Source of the DNA: Paraburkholderia sp. BL21I4N1 | GTDB lineage: Bacteria; Pseudomonadota; Gammaproteobacteria; Burkholderiales; Burkholderiaceae | DNA length: 64,000 nt | NCBI RefSeq assembly: GCF_002973525.1 | Contig: NZ_PVEN01000007.1 | Coordinates: 248,001-312,000, forward strand | Direction: 5' to 3' | Part shown: positions 1 through 9,444 of the stretch, one piece after another | Position numbering within the stretch: the stretch's first letter is position 1 | How the letters are laid out: every line of letters starts with the position of its first letter | Program-made: the position numbers and the translations under genes | Notes under the pieces: generated by a model | Database searches by the model: none | Told to the model about the DNA's origin: nothing | Seen by the model: the letters and a program-made list of their open reading frames with translations, nothing else

Positions 1-58
1 TTAACTCGGGGCGCGTCAATAAAAGACAGCGGTGTTTCCAGGGTTTCCGCTCTGAGGG

Positions 59-1741
59 TTATCCCGCTCGATCGTCGATAAATCCTTTGAGCATAGCGAG
101 CGTGTCAGCGTCGTCGATGGTTTTGTCGGACCGCCAGCGCAGCATGCGGGGAAAACGTACCGCGACGCCCGATTTATGACGCGGGCTAGCCTGAATACCT
201 TCGAAGCCGATTTCAAACACAAGCGTGGGCGTGACGCTGCGCACGGGGCCGAATTTTTCGATCGTGGTCTTGCGTACGATCGCGTCGACCTGGCGCATTT
301 CGTCGTCGGTCAGGCCGGAATACGCCTTCGCGAACGGCACGAGCGTGCGCATGCCGTTCGCTTCGTCCCACACCGCGAACGTGAAATCCGTGTAGAGACT
401 CGCGCGGCGGCCGTGACCGCGTTGCGCATAGACCAGCACGGCGTCGACCGCGTACGGATCGATCTTCCACTTCCACCAGGTGCCCGATGCTTTGGTGCGG
501 CCCACGCCGTACATCGAGTCGCGCTCTTTCAGCATCAGACCTTCCACACCGCGTGCGCGGCTGTCGTCGCGCAGTGCGGCGAGCGTCTGCCAGTCCGGCG
601 CGTCGATCAAGGGCGACACGCGCAGCAGGTCGCGCGCCGGCGTGCCGTCGATCGACACGGCCAGCGCATCGAGTTGCACACGCCGTTGCGCGAGCGGCGT
701 CGTGCGCAGATCCTTGCCTTGCCCTTCGAGCAGGTCGTAGGCAAGGAAGGTGGCGGGCGATTCGGCGAGAATCTTTTTGGTCAGCGTTTTACGTGCAATG
801 CGCGGTTGCAGTCGCGCGAACGGCAAAGGCGCATTCGCGCCGGGCTGCCATGCAAGGATTTCGCCGTCGATCACGCAGCCGTCCGGCAACGCTTCGCCAA
901 GCGCCGCGACTTCGGGAAAGCGGTCCGTGATCAACTCCTCGCCGCGCGACCACAGCCAGACGCGGCCCGCGCGTTTAACCAGCTGTGCGCGTATGCCGTC
1001 CCACTTCCATTCGATCTGCCACAGCGACGGCGCGCCGAGCGTCGCCGGATCGGCCTGTAACGGATGCGCGAGAAAAAACGGATACGGCAGGCCGAGATCG
1101 CTGTCGTGCCTGAACGGGTCGTGCTGCGCGTCGCTGTCTTTGTCCGTGGCCGGTGGCGCGATCAAACGCAGATAGCGCGCGGCATCGGGCTTCTGTTGCG
1201 AGTCTGTCCAGCCGACCATGCGTTGCGCGATCCGCTTGGGGTCGACGCCCGCCACCTCCGCCAACGCTCGCACCACCAGTTGCCGCGCCACGCCGACCCG
1301 AAAACCGCCGCCGATCAATTTGGTCAACAGAAAACGACCGCTCCAGTCGAGTTCATCCCAATAGCTGAGCAAACGTGTACGTAGTTCGTCGGGCGCGATG
1401 CCGCGCAGTGTCAGCACGCGTTGCTCGATCCATTGCGTAAGACCTAATTCGGAACTGCGTTGAGCAGGCGGCAAGATATGCGCGATGGTCTCGGCCAGAT
1501 CGCCGACCGCGTGATACGACTCTTCGAATAGCCACGGCGGGAGGCCGGCCCGTTCGCGCGCGATCTCGGTCAACTGGCGGGTGGGCACCGATTGACGCGG
1601 CTTACCGCCGGCGAGCAAGTACGACGCCCACGCGGCGTCTTCCGGCGCGGCCACGGAGAAATAGGCGGTCAGCGCCTCGAGTTTGTCGTGTGTGGAGGTG
1701 CTGGCGTCGAGCGCCGTGTACAGGGCGGCGAAGCGTTTCAT
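59..1741 (-). CDS. ATP-dependent DNA ligase (Lhr/Exo-associated type)
   Basis: The 560-residue product is predicted to seal nicked DNA using ATP. The nucleotidyltransferase motif I is visible as EWKWDGIR, with the adenylated lysine at Lys246. It is followed by motif III/IV-like DGEILAW and VEGLMLKER and by the motif V-like TWWKWKIDP, then an OB-fold C-terminus. About 200 N-terminal residues form the DNA-binding domain typical of ATP-dependent ligases. No Ku gene and no LigD polymerase or phosphoesterase domain is present, so this is not the NHEJ ligase. The start codon overlaps the stop of the upstream nuclease gene in an ATGA arrangement, so the two are co-translated. In several proteobacteria this pair belongs to a four-gene repair cluster with Lhr helicase and a metallophosphoesterase. 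Those partners are not inside the window. Confidence 0.93.
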   Translation of the reverse strand: MKRFAALYTALDASTSTHDKLEALTAYFSVAAPEDAAWASYLLAGGKPRQSVPTRQLTEIARERAGLPPWLFEESYHAVGDLAETIAHILPPAQRSSELGLTQWIEQRVLTLRGIAPDELRTRLLSYWDELDWSGRFLLTKLIGGGFRVGVARQLVVRALAEVAGVDPKRIAQRMVGWTDSQQKPDAARYLRLIAPPATDKDSDAQHDPFRHDSDLGLPYPFFLAHPLQADPATLGAPSLWQIEWKWDGIRAQLVKRAGRVWLWSRGEELITDRFPEVAALGEALPDGCVIDGEILAWQPGANAPLPFARLQPRIARKTLTKKILAESPATFLAYDLLEGQGKDLRTTPLAQRRVQLDALAVSIDGTPARDLLRVSPLIDAPDWQTLAALRDDSRARGVEGLMLKERDSMYGVGRTKASGTWWKWKIDPYAVDAVLVYAQRGHGRRASLYTDFTFAVWDEANGMRTLVPFAKAYSGLTDDEMRQVDAIVRKTTIEKFGPVRSVTPTLVFEIGFEGIQASPRHKSGVAVRFPRMLRWRSDKTIDDADTLAMLKGFIDDRAG

Positions 1742-2862
1742 GGCGTGCTCGCGCTGGGGAGGGCATCACTGTCCTGCGCGGACGCCATTTCGTCCGCGCC
1801 CGCCGCATCCGCTTCGACCGTGTCGTCGCCGTATTGCGTTTCAAACGCGCCCGCTTCGAGTCCTTGCTCGCGCAACCAACGCACCATCGGTTCGACCGAA
1901 CCATGCGTGACGATCACGCGGCCGGCCTGCGTCGCGTGAATCGCGTTTTGCAGGCTGGGCCAGTCGGCGTGATCCGACAGCACGAAGCCACGGTCGACGC
2001 CGCGTCGGCGGCGCGCGCCGCGCAGACGCATCCAGCCCGACGCGAACGCGTCGCTATAGTCGCCGAAGCGTTTGAGCCACGCGCTGCCTTGCGCGGACGG
2101 CGGCGCCACGATCAACGCCTCGCGGAACATCGCCTTGTCCTTGCGCTCGATTTCGCTAACCAGCCTGACCGGCGGTAAAAGCACGCCGGCTTCGCGATAC
2201 GCGCGATTGAGCGGCTCGACGGCGCCATGACAGAAGATTGGGCCGATGGCCGCGTCGACGCTGGCCAGCACGCGCTGCGCCTTGCCGAACGAATAGCAGA
2301 ACAGTACCGACGCGCGGCCTTCGGCGGCGTTGTGGCGCCACCAGGAATTGATGCCGTCGAACACGCTTTGCGGCGCGTCCCACCGGTAGATCGGCAGGCC
2401 GAAGGTCGACTCGGTGATGAACGTATCGCAGCGCACGGGTTCGAACGCGTCGCAGGTGGGATCGGGGTCGAGCTTGTAGTCGCCCGAGGCGACCCACACG
2501 CGCCCGGCGTGTTCGATCCGCACTTGCGCGGAACCCAACACATGGCCGGCGGGATGCAGCGAGACGACGGTGTCGCCGATCGTGAGACGTTCACCGTAAG
2601 CGAGCGTCTGCAGCGTAATGCCGGGCAAACGCGATAGCAGCACGTTGGCCCCAGCCCGCGCCGCAAGATAATGGCGATGACCGAAGCGTGCGTGGTCGGA
2701 ATGCGCATGCGTGATCACGGCGCGATCGACCGGCCGCCATGGATCGATGAAGAAGTCGCCCGCCGCGCAGTACAACCCTTCGGGTCGCGCGACGACGAGG
2801 TCCGGCTTGTCGTCGTGAATCCGATCCTGCTTCACATGATGATTGTCAAACGCGTTAGTCAA
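1738..2862 (-). CDS. MBL-fold DNA exonuclease, ligase-associated
   Basis: This is a metallo-beta-lactamase/beta-CASP protein of the SNM1/Exo group that processes DNA ends next to the ligase. The metal-binding THAHSDHARFG motif lies near the N-terminus. Later metal ligands are visible in HPAGHVLGS, ASGDYKLD and LSDHADW, and the C-terminal THGSVEPM is typical of the ligase-linked family. The start is uncertain. I prefer TTG at 2862, preceded by GGAG six bases upstream, which leaves only a short leader before the conserved DLVVARPEGLYC. GTG at 2835 and GTG at 3030 are alternatives, and the residues encoded above 2862 look unconserved. The stop overlaps the ligase start. Confidence 0.88.
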   Translation of the reverse strand: MTNAFDNHHVKQDRIHDDKPDLVVARPEGLYCAAGDFFIDPWRPVDRAVITHAHSDHARFGHRHYLAARAGANVLLSRLPGITLQTLAYGERLTIGDTVVSLHPAGHVLGSAQVRIEHAGRVWVASGDYKLDPDPTCDAFEPVRCDTFITESTFGLPIYRWDAPQSVFDGINSWWRHNAAEGRASVLFCYSFGKAQRVLASVDAAIGPIFCHGAVEPLNRAYREAGVLLPPVRLVSEIERKDKAMFREALIVAPPSAQGSAWLKRFGDYSDAFASGWMRLRGARRRRGVDRGFVLSDHADWPSLQNAIHATQAGRVIVTHGSVEPMVRWLREQGLEAGAFETQYGDDTVEADAAGADEMASAQDSDALPSASTP

Positions 2863-3151
2863 TCGCGGCTCCGTTGCGGTGGCTCCATCGGCCCGTTGCG
2901 AAATGCCTGCGACCGCCGCCACCGGTAAGGCTTGCTGCGCAGCGTCAAGCAAACTGTATTCCTGACGCGCACGCGGCGCGCGCCAAAATGACGTAGACAG
3001 CAAGGAAAGCACTGCCAGCCTGCTATCCACGCTCCATCAGGCATTTCACCCCCAGTATGGCTGCGTTCTTGCTTCAGTTCACGCAGCAGAGTTCAGCACG
3101 CCGGCCCGCATGGCATTCCGTCACCGTCCGCCCCGTGCGCCGCGAGGCCCT

Positions 3152-4054
3152 ATGCAAATGCTCATCGACGAACACGCGCTATATGTCGCGAAACATCCCG
3201 GCAGCTTCGTGCTGCAAACGCTGAAGGCGTTCCGTGCGAACCAGGGCCTGCTGCTCGCGGGCGCGGTGGCGTATTACGCGCTGCTGTCCATCGTGCCCTT
3301 GCTGATTCTGATCGTGATCGTGCTGTCGCGGATGGTTCCGCAGCATGTGTTGCTGAACGCGCTCGGGCATCTTCTGCAATGGCTCGTGCCGGGTCAGTCG
3401 ACGGCGCTGGTGCGTGAACTCGCGAATTTTCTGGCGCATCGCGCGGTGATCGGCTGGGTGTTGCTGGTGACGATGATTTTCTTCAGTTCGCTCGCATTCA
3501 CCGTGCTCGAAAACGCGATGTCGTTGATCTTCGTTCATCGCGTGGTTGTCAGGCGGCGGCACTTTTTGCTGTCGGCGTTGCTGCCGTATTGCTACATCCT
3601 GTTTCTCGGCGTCGGCCTGCTGATCGTCACGTTCGTGTCGAGTGGCCTCGAAGCGATCGGTGCCGAAGGGGTCGATCTGTTCGGGCTGCACGTGTCGCTG
3701 CAAGGGCTCTCGCGAGTCGTGTTGTATCTGCTGGGCCTGGCCGGCGAAATCTTCGTGTTGACGTCGATCTATCTGGTCATGCCGGTCGGCAAGCCGTCGC
3801 TCAAGCATGCGCTGTTCGGCGGCGTGGTCGCGGCCGTTCTGTGGGAAATCACCCGTCATGTGCTGGTCTGGTATTTCGCCACGCTCTCGCAGGTCAGTGT
3901 GGTGTACGGCTCGTTGACCATGGCTATCGTGATCCTGTTCAGTCTCGAATGGCTCGCCACCCTGCTGCTGTTCGGCGCGCAGGTGATCTCCCAGTACGAA
4001 CGCTTCGGACTCGAACCGGCCGACGCGCCCTTGCCCGCCATCAAAACCGGTTGA
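3152..4054 (+). CDS. YihY/virulence factor BrkB family membrane protein
   Basis: The protein has about 300 residues and six hydrophobic segments, starting with GAVAYYALLSIVPLLILIV, which is the family hallmark (an AYY-ALLS-PLL pattern). Other segments include VLLVTMIFFSSLAFTVLENA and a C-terminal IVILFSLEWLATLLLFGAQV. YihY proteins are inner-membrane proteins of unclear function, and the old ribonuclease BN assignment is wrong. I chose ATG 3152, with GAGG just upstream. ATG 3110 would add 14 residues rich in Arg and Pro that look unlike coding sequence. It stands alone, divergent from the exonuclease/ligase pair. Confidence 0.9.
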   Translation: MQMLIDEHALYVAKHPGSFVLQTLKAFRANQGLLLAGAVAYYALLSIVPLLILIVIVLSRMVPQHVLLNALGHLLQWLVPGQSTALVRELANFLAHRAVIGWVLLVTMIFFSSLAFTVLENAMSLIFVHRVVVRRRHFLLSALLPYCYILFLGVGLLIVTFVSSGLEAIGAEGVDLFGLHVSLQGLSRVVLYLLGLAGEIFVLTSIYLVMPVGKPSLKHALFGGVVAAVLWEITRHVLVWYFATLSQVSVVYGSLTMAIVILFSLEWLATLLLFGAQVISQYERFGLEPADAPLPAIKTG

Positions 4055-4447
4055 AGCCGTTTCATGAGGAACAGTCTGACGTCGTCAATGCGTATCGCAT
4101 GAACGCGCGGCATGTCTGACGCTCACCCTCTCCAGGCCTGTCAATCCGGAACCAAACCGCGAGGCCGCCGTCACAAGCAGGTCCGGGTTCGCCGCGCCTG
4201 AACGCCTGTGGCTCGCCTACCGCCGCGATGCCTCATATGAGTGCCGACTTGCCGCGAGACTGCGGTAACATCCTTCGAAGCCGGCGGGCCTGGCGCAGTC
4301 GCCGCTTTACGCCCAGCAGGCTTCAGGACACCACGATGAGCATCGCGCAGCGCAACGAACTTCCGGCTACCGCCAGCGGCAAACGAACCACGACGCCGAG
4401 CATCCTCGCCTCGACCGGCCCACGGGTCCGATAACGCCCTATCAAGC
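4055..4447. other. Intergenic region, no gene seen
   Basis: About 390 bases between the YihY gene and the hybrid kinase. Short open frames exist on both strands but have no recognisable product or convincing ribosome site. The region presumably carries the kinase promoter, which I cannot place. Confidence 0.5.
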
Positions 4448-6769
4448 ATGGACCGCCCACAGCCTTCCGCCGACGCACTATTCGAGCACGCCGCTTGCGG
4501 CTTGCTGCTGACCGATCGCCATGGCCGTATGCTGCGCGTCAACGCGACCTTCTGCGATTGGCTCGGCTATGACGCAGCCGAACTCACCGACCTGAAACAT
4601 TTGCACGATCTGCTGAGTGCCGGCGGCAAGGTGTTTTATCAAACGCATTGGGCGCCGCTGCTGCAACTGCAGGGTTCGGTGGCCGAGATCAAACTGAACA
4701 TGGTGCACCGCGACGGCCACATGGTGCCGATGCTGCTCAATGCGACATGGCGCCGTCACGGCGACGCCGACTTCATCGAGATCGCGGTGCTGATCGTCGA
4801 GGATCGTCATAAGTACGAGCAGGAATTGCTACTCGCACGGCGCAATGCCGAAGCATCCGTGGCCGCGCATCAGCGCGCGCAACAGGAGTTGCAGGAAAGC
4901 CGCGACGTGTTGAGCCTGGCCATGCGCGGCGCGCGCATGGGCGCGTGGTCGCACGAGCCGAAGTCCGGCAAGTTCTGGTGGAGCCGCGAACTGGAAGCGC
5001 TCGCGGGCTACGCCGAAGGACGCTTCGCGAAGATGCCCGGCGGCTTCTTCGAACTGATTCATCCCGGCGACCTGATCGCGCTCAACGAGGCGGTGGAACG
5101 CGCGCTGGCGAGCAGCGACGACTATGTCGTGGAATTCCGCTTTCTGCATGCGAGCGGCGACTGGTGCTGGATGGAAGGCCGCGGCCGCGCGACCTATGAC
5201 CGCCAGGGCGAGCCGCTGACCGTCTACGGCCTCGGCATCGACATTACCGAGCGCAAGGAAGCGCAGACCGTGCTGCTGCGCCAGGCGGCGATTTTCGAGC
5301 ACCTGAGCGACGCGATCGTTATTACCGATCTGCGCGGCAATATCACCGACTTCAACGTGGGCGGCGAGCGCATGCTGGGTTATCGGCGACGCGAAATTCT
5401 CGGCAAGCCCGTCACGATGTTCCACTCGCAGCACGAGGCATTGCGGATTCGCCGCGAGGCCTTCGCCGCGCTCGCCGCCGACGGCACCTGGCGCGGCGAA
5501 TTGCCGTTCGTGCGCCGCGATGGCTCGCGCGGCGTGTGCGACACCGTCGTGAAACCGCTGGCGAATGCGCGCGGCGACATCTACGGCGCCGTGTGCGTGA
5601 GCCGCGACATCACCGAACGCCGGCGCGCCGAGCAGCAATTGCAGCGGTTGAATCTCGAACTCTCGAAAGCCGATCGTCGCAAGGACGAATTTCTGGCGAC
5701 GCTCGCGCATGAGTTGCGCAATCCGCTCGCGCCGATGCGCAACGTGCTGGAAATTTTGCGGCTCAAGGAATTTGCCGATCCGCAGCTGAACTGGTCGCGC
5801 GACGTGTTCGACCGGCAGTTGCAACATATGACGCATCTGGTCGACGACCTGCTGGAAGTCTCGCGCATCACGCAGGGCAAGTTGGAGTTGCGCAAGCAAC
5901 GCCTCGAACTCGCCCGCGCAATGCAATCGGCCATGGAAGCGGCACGGCCCACCGTGCAGGCTTCATCGCATCATCTGAGCGTGACGCTGCCGCGCGAAGC
6001 GCTTTATCTCGACGCCGACCCCACGCGCCTTTCGCAGATGATATTGAACCTGCTGAACAACGCGGCCAAGTACACGCCGCCGGGCGGACGCATCTCGCTC
6101 GCCGCCGAGCGTGAAGGCGATGAGGCGGTGATCGTGGTGCGCGATTCCGGCATCGGCATTCCCCACGAGCATCTGGACAGCGTATTCGAAATGTTCTCGC
6201 AACTGGCGCCCGCGCTCGACCGCTCGCAAGGCGGCCTCGGCATTGGTCTCGCGCTGGTGCGCGGGCTCGCGGAATTGCACGGCGGCACGGTCGCGGCGTT
6301 CAGCGACGGCGCGGGCGCCGGCAGCGAATTCATGATCCGCCTGCCGCTGTCGCGCGCCGCGTCCGCACCGGCCGACCACACCCTGCCCGAGCCCACGCGC
6401 GTGGCCGGCCTGCGGGTCGTGATCGTCGACGACAACGCGGATGCGGCGGACAGTCTCGCGATGGTGCTCGAACTCGAAGGCCACGAAGTGCGCACGGCCG
6501 GCGACGGCCTCGCGGGGCTGGCGTTGATCGGTGAATTCGCGCCGCACGCGGTGATTCTCGATATCGGGTTGCCAAGGCTCAATGGCTACGAAGTCGCGCG
6601 ACGGGTTCGTCGCGAGTACGGCGGTGCGAGCATCTTGCTGATCGCGGTGACGGGCTGGGGACAGCAGCAGGACAAACAGACCGCGGTGGAAGCGGGCTTC
6701 GATCATCACTTCACGAAACCGGTCGACCCGCGCGAGTTGCAGCAGGTGTTGGGACGGCAGCGGGTTTGA
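4448..6769 (+). CDS. Hybrid sensor histidine kinase with three PAS domains and receiver
   Basis: This 773-residue cytoplasmic sensor has no transmembrane segment. In order it has PAS1 (about 8-120), a short helical linker rich in Gln and Ala (about 125-155), PAS2 with a PAC motif ending in GIDITERKEA (about 155-278), and PAS3 ending in SRDITERRRA (about 283-398). HisKA follows, with the phospho-acceptor His421 in AHELRNPLAP. HATPase_c has N-box NLLNNAAKY, G1 DSGIGIP and G2 GLGIGLALV. The C-terminal receiver has acidic DD in IVDDNADA, phospho-acceptor Asp705 in VILDIGLP and a KPVDP lysine. No cognate response regulator lies next to it. The ligand is unknown; several PAS domains suggest redox, light or small-molecule input. 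Confidence 0.95.
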   Translation: MDRPQPSADALFEHAACGLLLTDRHGRMLRVNATFCDWLGYDAAELTDLKHLHDLLSAGGKVFYQTHWAPLLQLQGSVAEIKLNMVHRDGHMVPMLLNATWRRHGDADFIEIAVLIVEDRHKYEQELLLARRNAEASVAAHQRAQQELQESRDVLSLAMRGARMGAWSHEPKSGKFWWSRELEALAGYAEGRFAKMPGGFFELIHPGDLIALNEAVERALASSDDYVVEFRFLHASGDWCWMEGRGRATYDRQGEPLTVYGLGIDITERKEAQTVLLRQAAIFEHLSDAIVITDLRGNITDFNVGGERMLGYRRREILGKPVTMFHSQHEALRIRREAFAALAADGTWRGELPFVRRDGSRGVCDTVVKPLANARGDIYGAVCVSRDITERRRAEQQLQRLNLELSKADRRKDEFLATLAHELRNPLAPMRNVLEILRLKEFADPQLNWSRDVFDRQLQHMTHLVDDLLEVSRITQGKLELRKQRLELARAMQSAMEAARPTVQASSHHLSVTLPREALYLDADPTRLSQMILNLLNNAAKYTPPGGRISLAAEREGDEAVIVVRDSGIGIPHEHLDSVFEMFSQLAPALDRSQGGLGIGLALVRGLAELHGGTVAAFSDGAGAGSEFMIRLPLSRAASAPADHTLPEPTRVAGLRVVIVDDNADAADSLAMVLELEGHEVRTAGDGLAGLALIGEFAPHAVILDIGLPRLNGYEVARRVRREYGGASILLIAVTGWGQQQDKQTAVEAGFDHHFTKPVDPRELQQVLGRQRV

Positions 6770-6886
6770 GCCCGGCCGGCAGCCCTTGTTAAACTGATGC
6801 GCTCGCTTCCCGCCCGCCATCCATGTTCAACGACTTCGCCGCCTTCCCGATCACGTATGCCCCGTCATGCCGCGGGGTGCTCGCTC

Positions 6887-7978
6887 ATGCTTGACCCGAC
6901 TCAGATTACCCGCAGCCTCGCCGCGCGCGGCATCGAGCCCGACGCCACCCAGCGCGATGCGATCGCGGCGCTCGTCGCGCTGCTGCATTCGCAGGCTCGG
7001 GGTGAGAAGGTCAACGCCGCGTCGGAGCGTCAGGGCGTCTATTGTCACGGCCTGCCGGGTCGCGGCAAAAGCCTCGTGGTCGACACCGTGTTCGAACTGG
7101 CTACCTGCGGCAAGCGGCGTTTGCACTTCCACGAATTCCTTCGCGAGATGAACCGGCGGCTTGTCAGCGAACCGCGCGGCGACGATCGGCTCGGTTCGGT
7201 CTCGCGGCAGTGGCTCGACGGGATCGACTTGCTGTGCTTCGACGAGTTCCATGTGCACGATATCGCCGACGCGTTCCTGATGGGCCGTTTCCTCGACACC
7301 GCGATCGGCCTCGGCGCACGCATCGTGCTGACCTCGAATTACGCGCCTGATGCGCTACTGTCCGACCCGGAGTTTCACGACCGCTTTCTGCCGACCATCG
7401 AACAGATCGAGCGCTGCTTCACCGTGATCCATTTCGACGGCACGCGTGACTATCGTTTCGGTGGTGAAGAAGCCGAGGCGCCGCGTTTCTTCGCGCCGCT
7501 CGACCCGTCTAATCACCACGCGCTGCGGCAGATTTTCGTGCGCCATGAAGGCGGCGATGCGAGCCTCGAACCGGTCACGCTGAGCGCGGCGGGCCGGCCG
7601 CTCACCGCCCGCGCGGCAGGCGCCGCTTTGCTGTGGGCGGACTTCGAGAGCCTGTGCGTGGCGAGCCGTTCGCACCTCGACTATCTCGATCTCGCCGGGC
7701 AATGGCATGGGCTGATTCTCGACAACCTGCATACCGACTGGCTCACGAAATCGCACACGCTGCAGCGACTGGTTTGGCTGGTCGATATTTTCTATGACCG
7801 TAAGCGGGCGCTGTTCATCGCGTCCGATCGGCCGATCGAAGCGGCGCTCGCCGGGCTGGAAGGCGCGCACGATCTGTCGCGAACGTTGAGCCGGCTCGCC
7901 GAGATGCAGTCGCGCGCGTACCGGAGCACGCTTGACGATGCTGCCGATGGCCTCGGGCAGACCGCGGCCGAACGTTGA
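6887..7978 (+). CDS. zapE: Cell division ATPase ZapE (AFG1 family)
   Basis: This AAA+ P-loop ATPase of the AFG1/ZapE family has 363 residues from ATG 6887. Walker A is GLPGRGKS (Lys61) and Walker B is LLCFDEFHVHD. The family motif LTSNYAPDALL (sensor-1 region) and a C-terminal FIASDRPIE follow. In E. coli ZapE associates with the Z-ring and modulates FtsZ under stress or low oxygen. An upstream ATG at 6797 stays in frame, but the added 30 residues are Arg/Ser/Pro-rich and not family-like. It follows the kinase by about 120 bases on the same strand and probably has its own promoter. Confidence 0.93.
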   Translation: MLDPTQITRSLAARGIEPDATQRDAIAALVALLHSQARGEKVNAASERQGVYCHGLPGRGKSLVVDTVFELATCGKRRLHFHEFLREMNRRLVSEPRGDDRLGSVSRQWLDGIDLLCFDEFHVHDIADAFLMGRFLDTAIGLGARIVLTSNYAPDALLSDPEFHDRFLPTIEQIERCFTVIHFDGTRDYRFGGEEAEAPRFFAPLDPSNHHALRQIFVRHEGGDASLEPVTLSAAGRPLTARAAGAALLWADFESLCVASRSHLDYLDLAGQWHGLILDNLHTDWLTKSHTLQRLVWLVDIFYDRKRALFIASDRPIEAALAGLEGAHDLSRTLSRLAEMQSRAYRSTLDDAADGLGQTAAER

Positions 7979-8229
7979 CTCGCGCGAAGCGGCGGAGCGC
8001 GAGCGGTCGGCTCGGCCATCTCGTGCAGCGCGTGCCACGTTCCTGCAAATCTTGCAACGCAACGGCAGATTTTGCGCGGCGGCGCAACACGCACCGGTCA
8101 TGCGTGAAGCCCCTATTCATCGGCTGAAACAACGAATCGACCGCGCCCATGCGAGGCGCGGGAATGCGCCCTGCTACCGGCGTTGCGGGCTCATTCTTCA
8201 GCGGATTACGCTCCGCCTTTCTCGTTGCC

Positions 8230-9315
8230 ATGATCAGAACCGCTTCTGTCGCCGCGGCACTTTGCGCGGCCTGCCTCACGTCGGCCTGTGTGCATATCGG
8301 ACCCTCGCGCCTCAAAGCCGACCAGGTCGACTACGCCCGCGCGCTAGGCGACGCCAAGAAACGCGAGATTCTCGCCGCCGTGGTCGGCCTGCGTTACGGC
8401 GATGCCCCCGCCTTCCTGACCGTCAGCAGCATCATCGCCGCCTACACGTTCGACACCACCGCCGGCGCCACCGCCAACGCCGGTTCCGGCAGCCAGCCGA
8501 GCTACGCGCTCGCCACCGGCAGCGTGTCCTATTCGAATCATCCAACCTTCACGTTCACGCCGACCACCGGCGAGGCATTCGCGTCCGCGTACATCCGGCC
8601 GCTCGCGCCGTCGCTGGTATTGCCGCTTGCCGAAGGCGGCATCCCGATCGATCTGTTGCTGCGTATCACCGCGCAATCGGTAGGCGGCTTGCAGAACGGC
8701 AACGCACTTGGCGGCGAAAACAGCGCGGGCGCGCCGGGCTTCTTCGAGTTGCTGCAAGCGCTGCGCCGTCTGCAGCTCGCGGGCGAACTGAATGTCGAGT
8801 CGCGCCAGGCCGACAGCAAGAGCGGCCAGATGGGCGTGTATCTGGTAATGGGCGCGGCCACCAGCGGCGAGTCGCCGCAAACCGGCGCGGATCTCGCGCG
8901 GGTGCGCAAGCTGCTGCATCTGTCTTCGGCGACGCGCACGTATGAGATCGTCTACGGGCCGTCGTCGTCATCGAAAAAGGGCGACAGTATTCCGATGGTG
9001 ACGCGTTCGGTGCTCGGCATTCTGAGCGACCTGGGCGCGCAGGTGCAGGTGCCCGTCGCGCGCATCGACGATGGGTCGACCAAGCCGACCGTCGGTCTGA
9101 TCGGCGGCGAGACGCGGCCGACGATCATCGTCCATTCCGGCAAGACGCCGCCCGACGACGTGTATGTGATGATTGCTTATGGCCCGTCCGTGTATTGGGT
9201 GGACCGCAACGACTTCGATTCGAAATACGCGTTCACTGTCGTGCAGAATCTGATGGCACTGGCCGAGGCGGATACGAGCAGCAAGGCGCCGGTGGTGACG
9301 ATTCCGGCAAATTGA
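8230..9315 (+). CDS. Hypothetical outer-membrane-type lipoprotein
   Basis: I do not recognise a named family. The 361-residue product starts with a lipoprotein signal peptide, with lipobox LTSAC giving a lipidated Cys20. The start at 8230 puts this signal at the N-terminus; ATG 8149 would bury it. The first half carries Gly/Ala/Ser/Thr-rich stretches (ATANAGSGSQPSYA) and the second half looks globular and mixed alpha/beta. Lipoproteins with this look are common in Burkholderia genomes. It stands alone and ends at a strong bidirectional hairpin shared with transketolase. Confidence 0.8.
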   Translation: MIRTASVAAALCAACLTSACVHIGPSRLKADQVDYARALGDAKKREILAAVVGLRYGDAPAFLTVSSIIAAYTFDTTAGATANAGSGSQPSYALATGSVSYSNHPTFTFTPTTGEAFASAYIRPLAPSLVLPLAEGGIPIDLLLRITAQSVGGLQNGNALGGENSAGAPGFFELLQALRRLQLAGELNVESRQADSKSGQMGVYLVMGAATSGESPQTGADLARVRKLLHLSSATRTYEIVYGPSSSSKKGDSIPMVTRSVLGILSDLGAQVQVPVARIDDGSTKPTVGLIGGETRPTIIVHSGKTPPDDVYVMIAYGPSVYWVDRNDFDSKYAFTVVQNLMALAEADTSSKAPVVTIPAN

Positions 9316-9361
9316 CGGGGAGCGCGGGTGTGTTGAAACCGCGGTTGCCGGCATGACATAA

Positions 9362-9391
9362 AAAACCGGCGGTTTCTACGCCGCCGGTTTT
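9362..9391. terminator. Bidirectional rho-independent terminator
   Basis: A perfect 11-bp stem (AAAACCGGCGG pairing with CCGCCGGTTTT) has an 8-base loop. Its A- and T-rich flanks let it work in both directions. It sits between the convergent lipoprotein and transketolase genes. Confidence 0.88.
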
Positions 9392-9444
9392 GTACTGCGT
9401 GTCGTGCGGATCGAAGCGCACCGAATTACCCCGTCAGGAAGCGC

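Noticed and set aside
59-1741. NHEJ ligase LigD
   Set aside because: No polymerase or phosphoesterase domain and no Ku gene nearby; the neighbour is the Exo nuclease.
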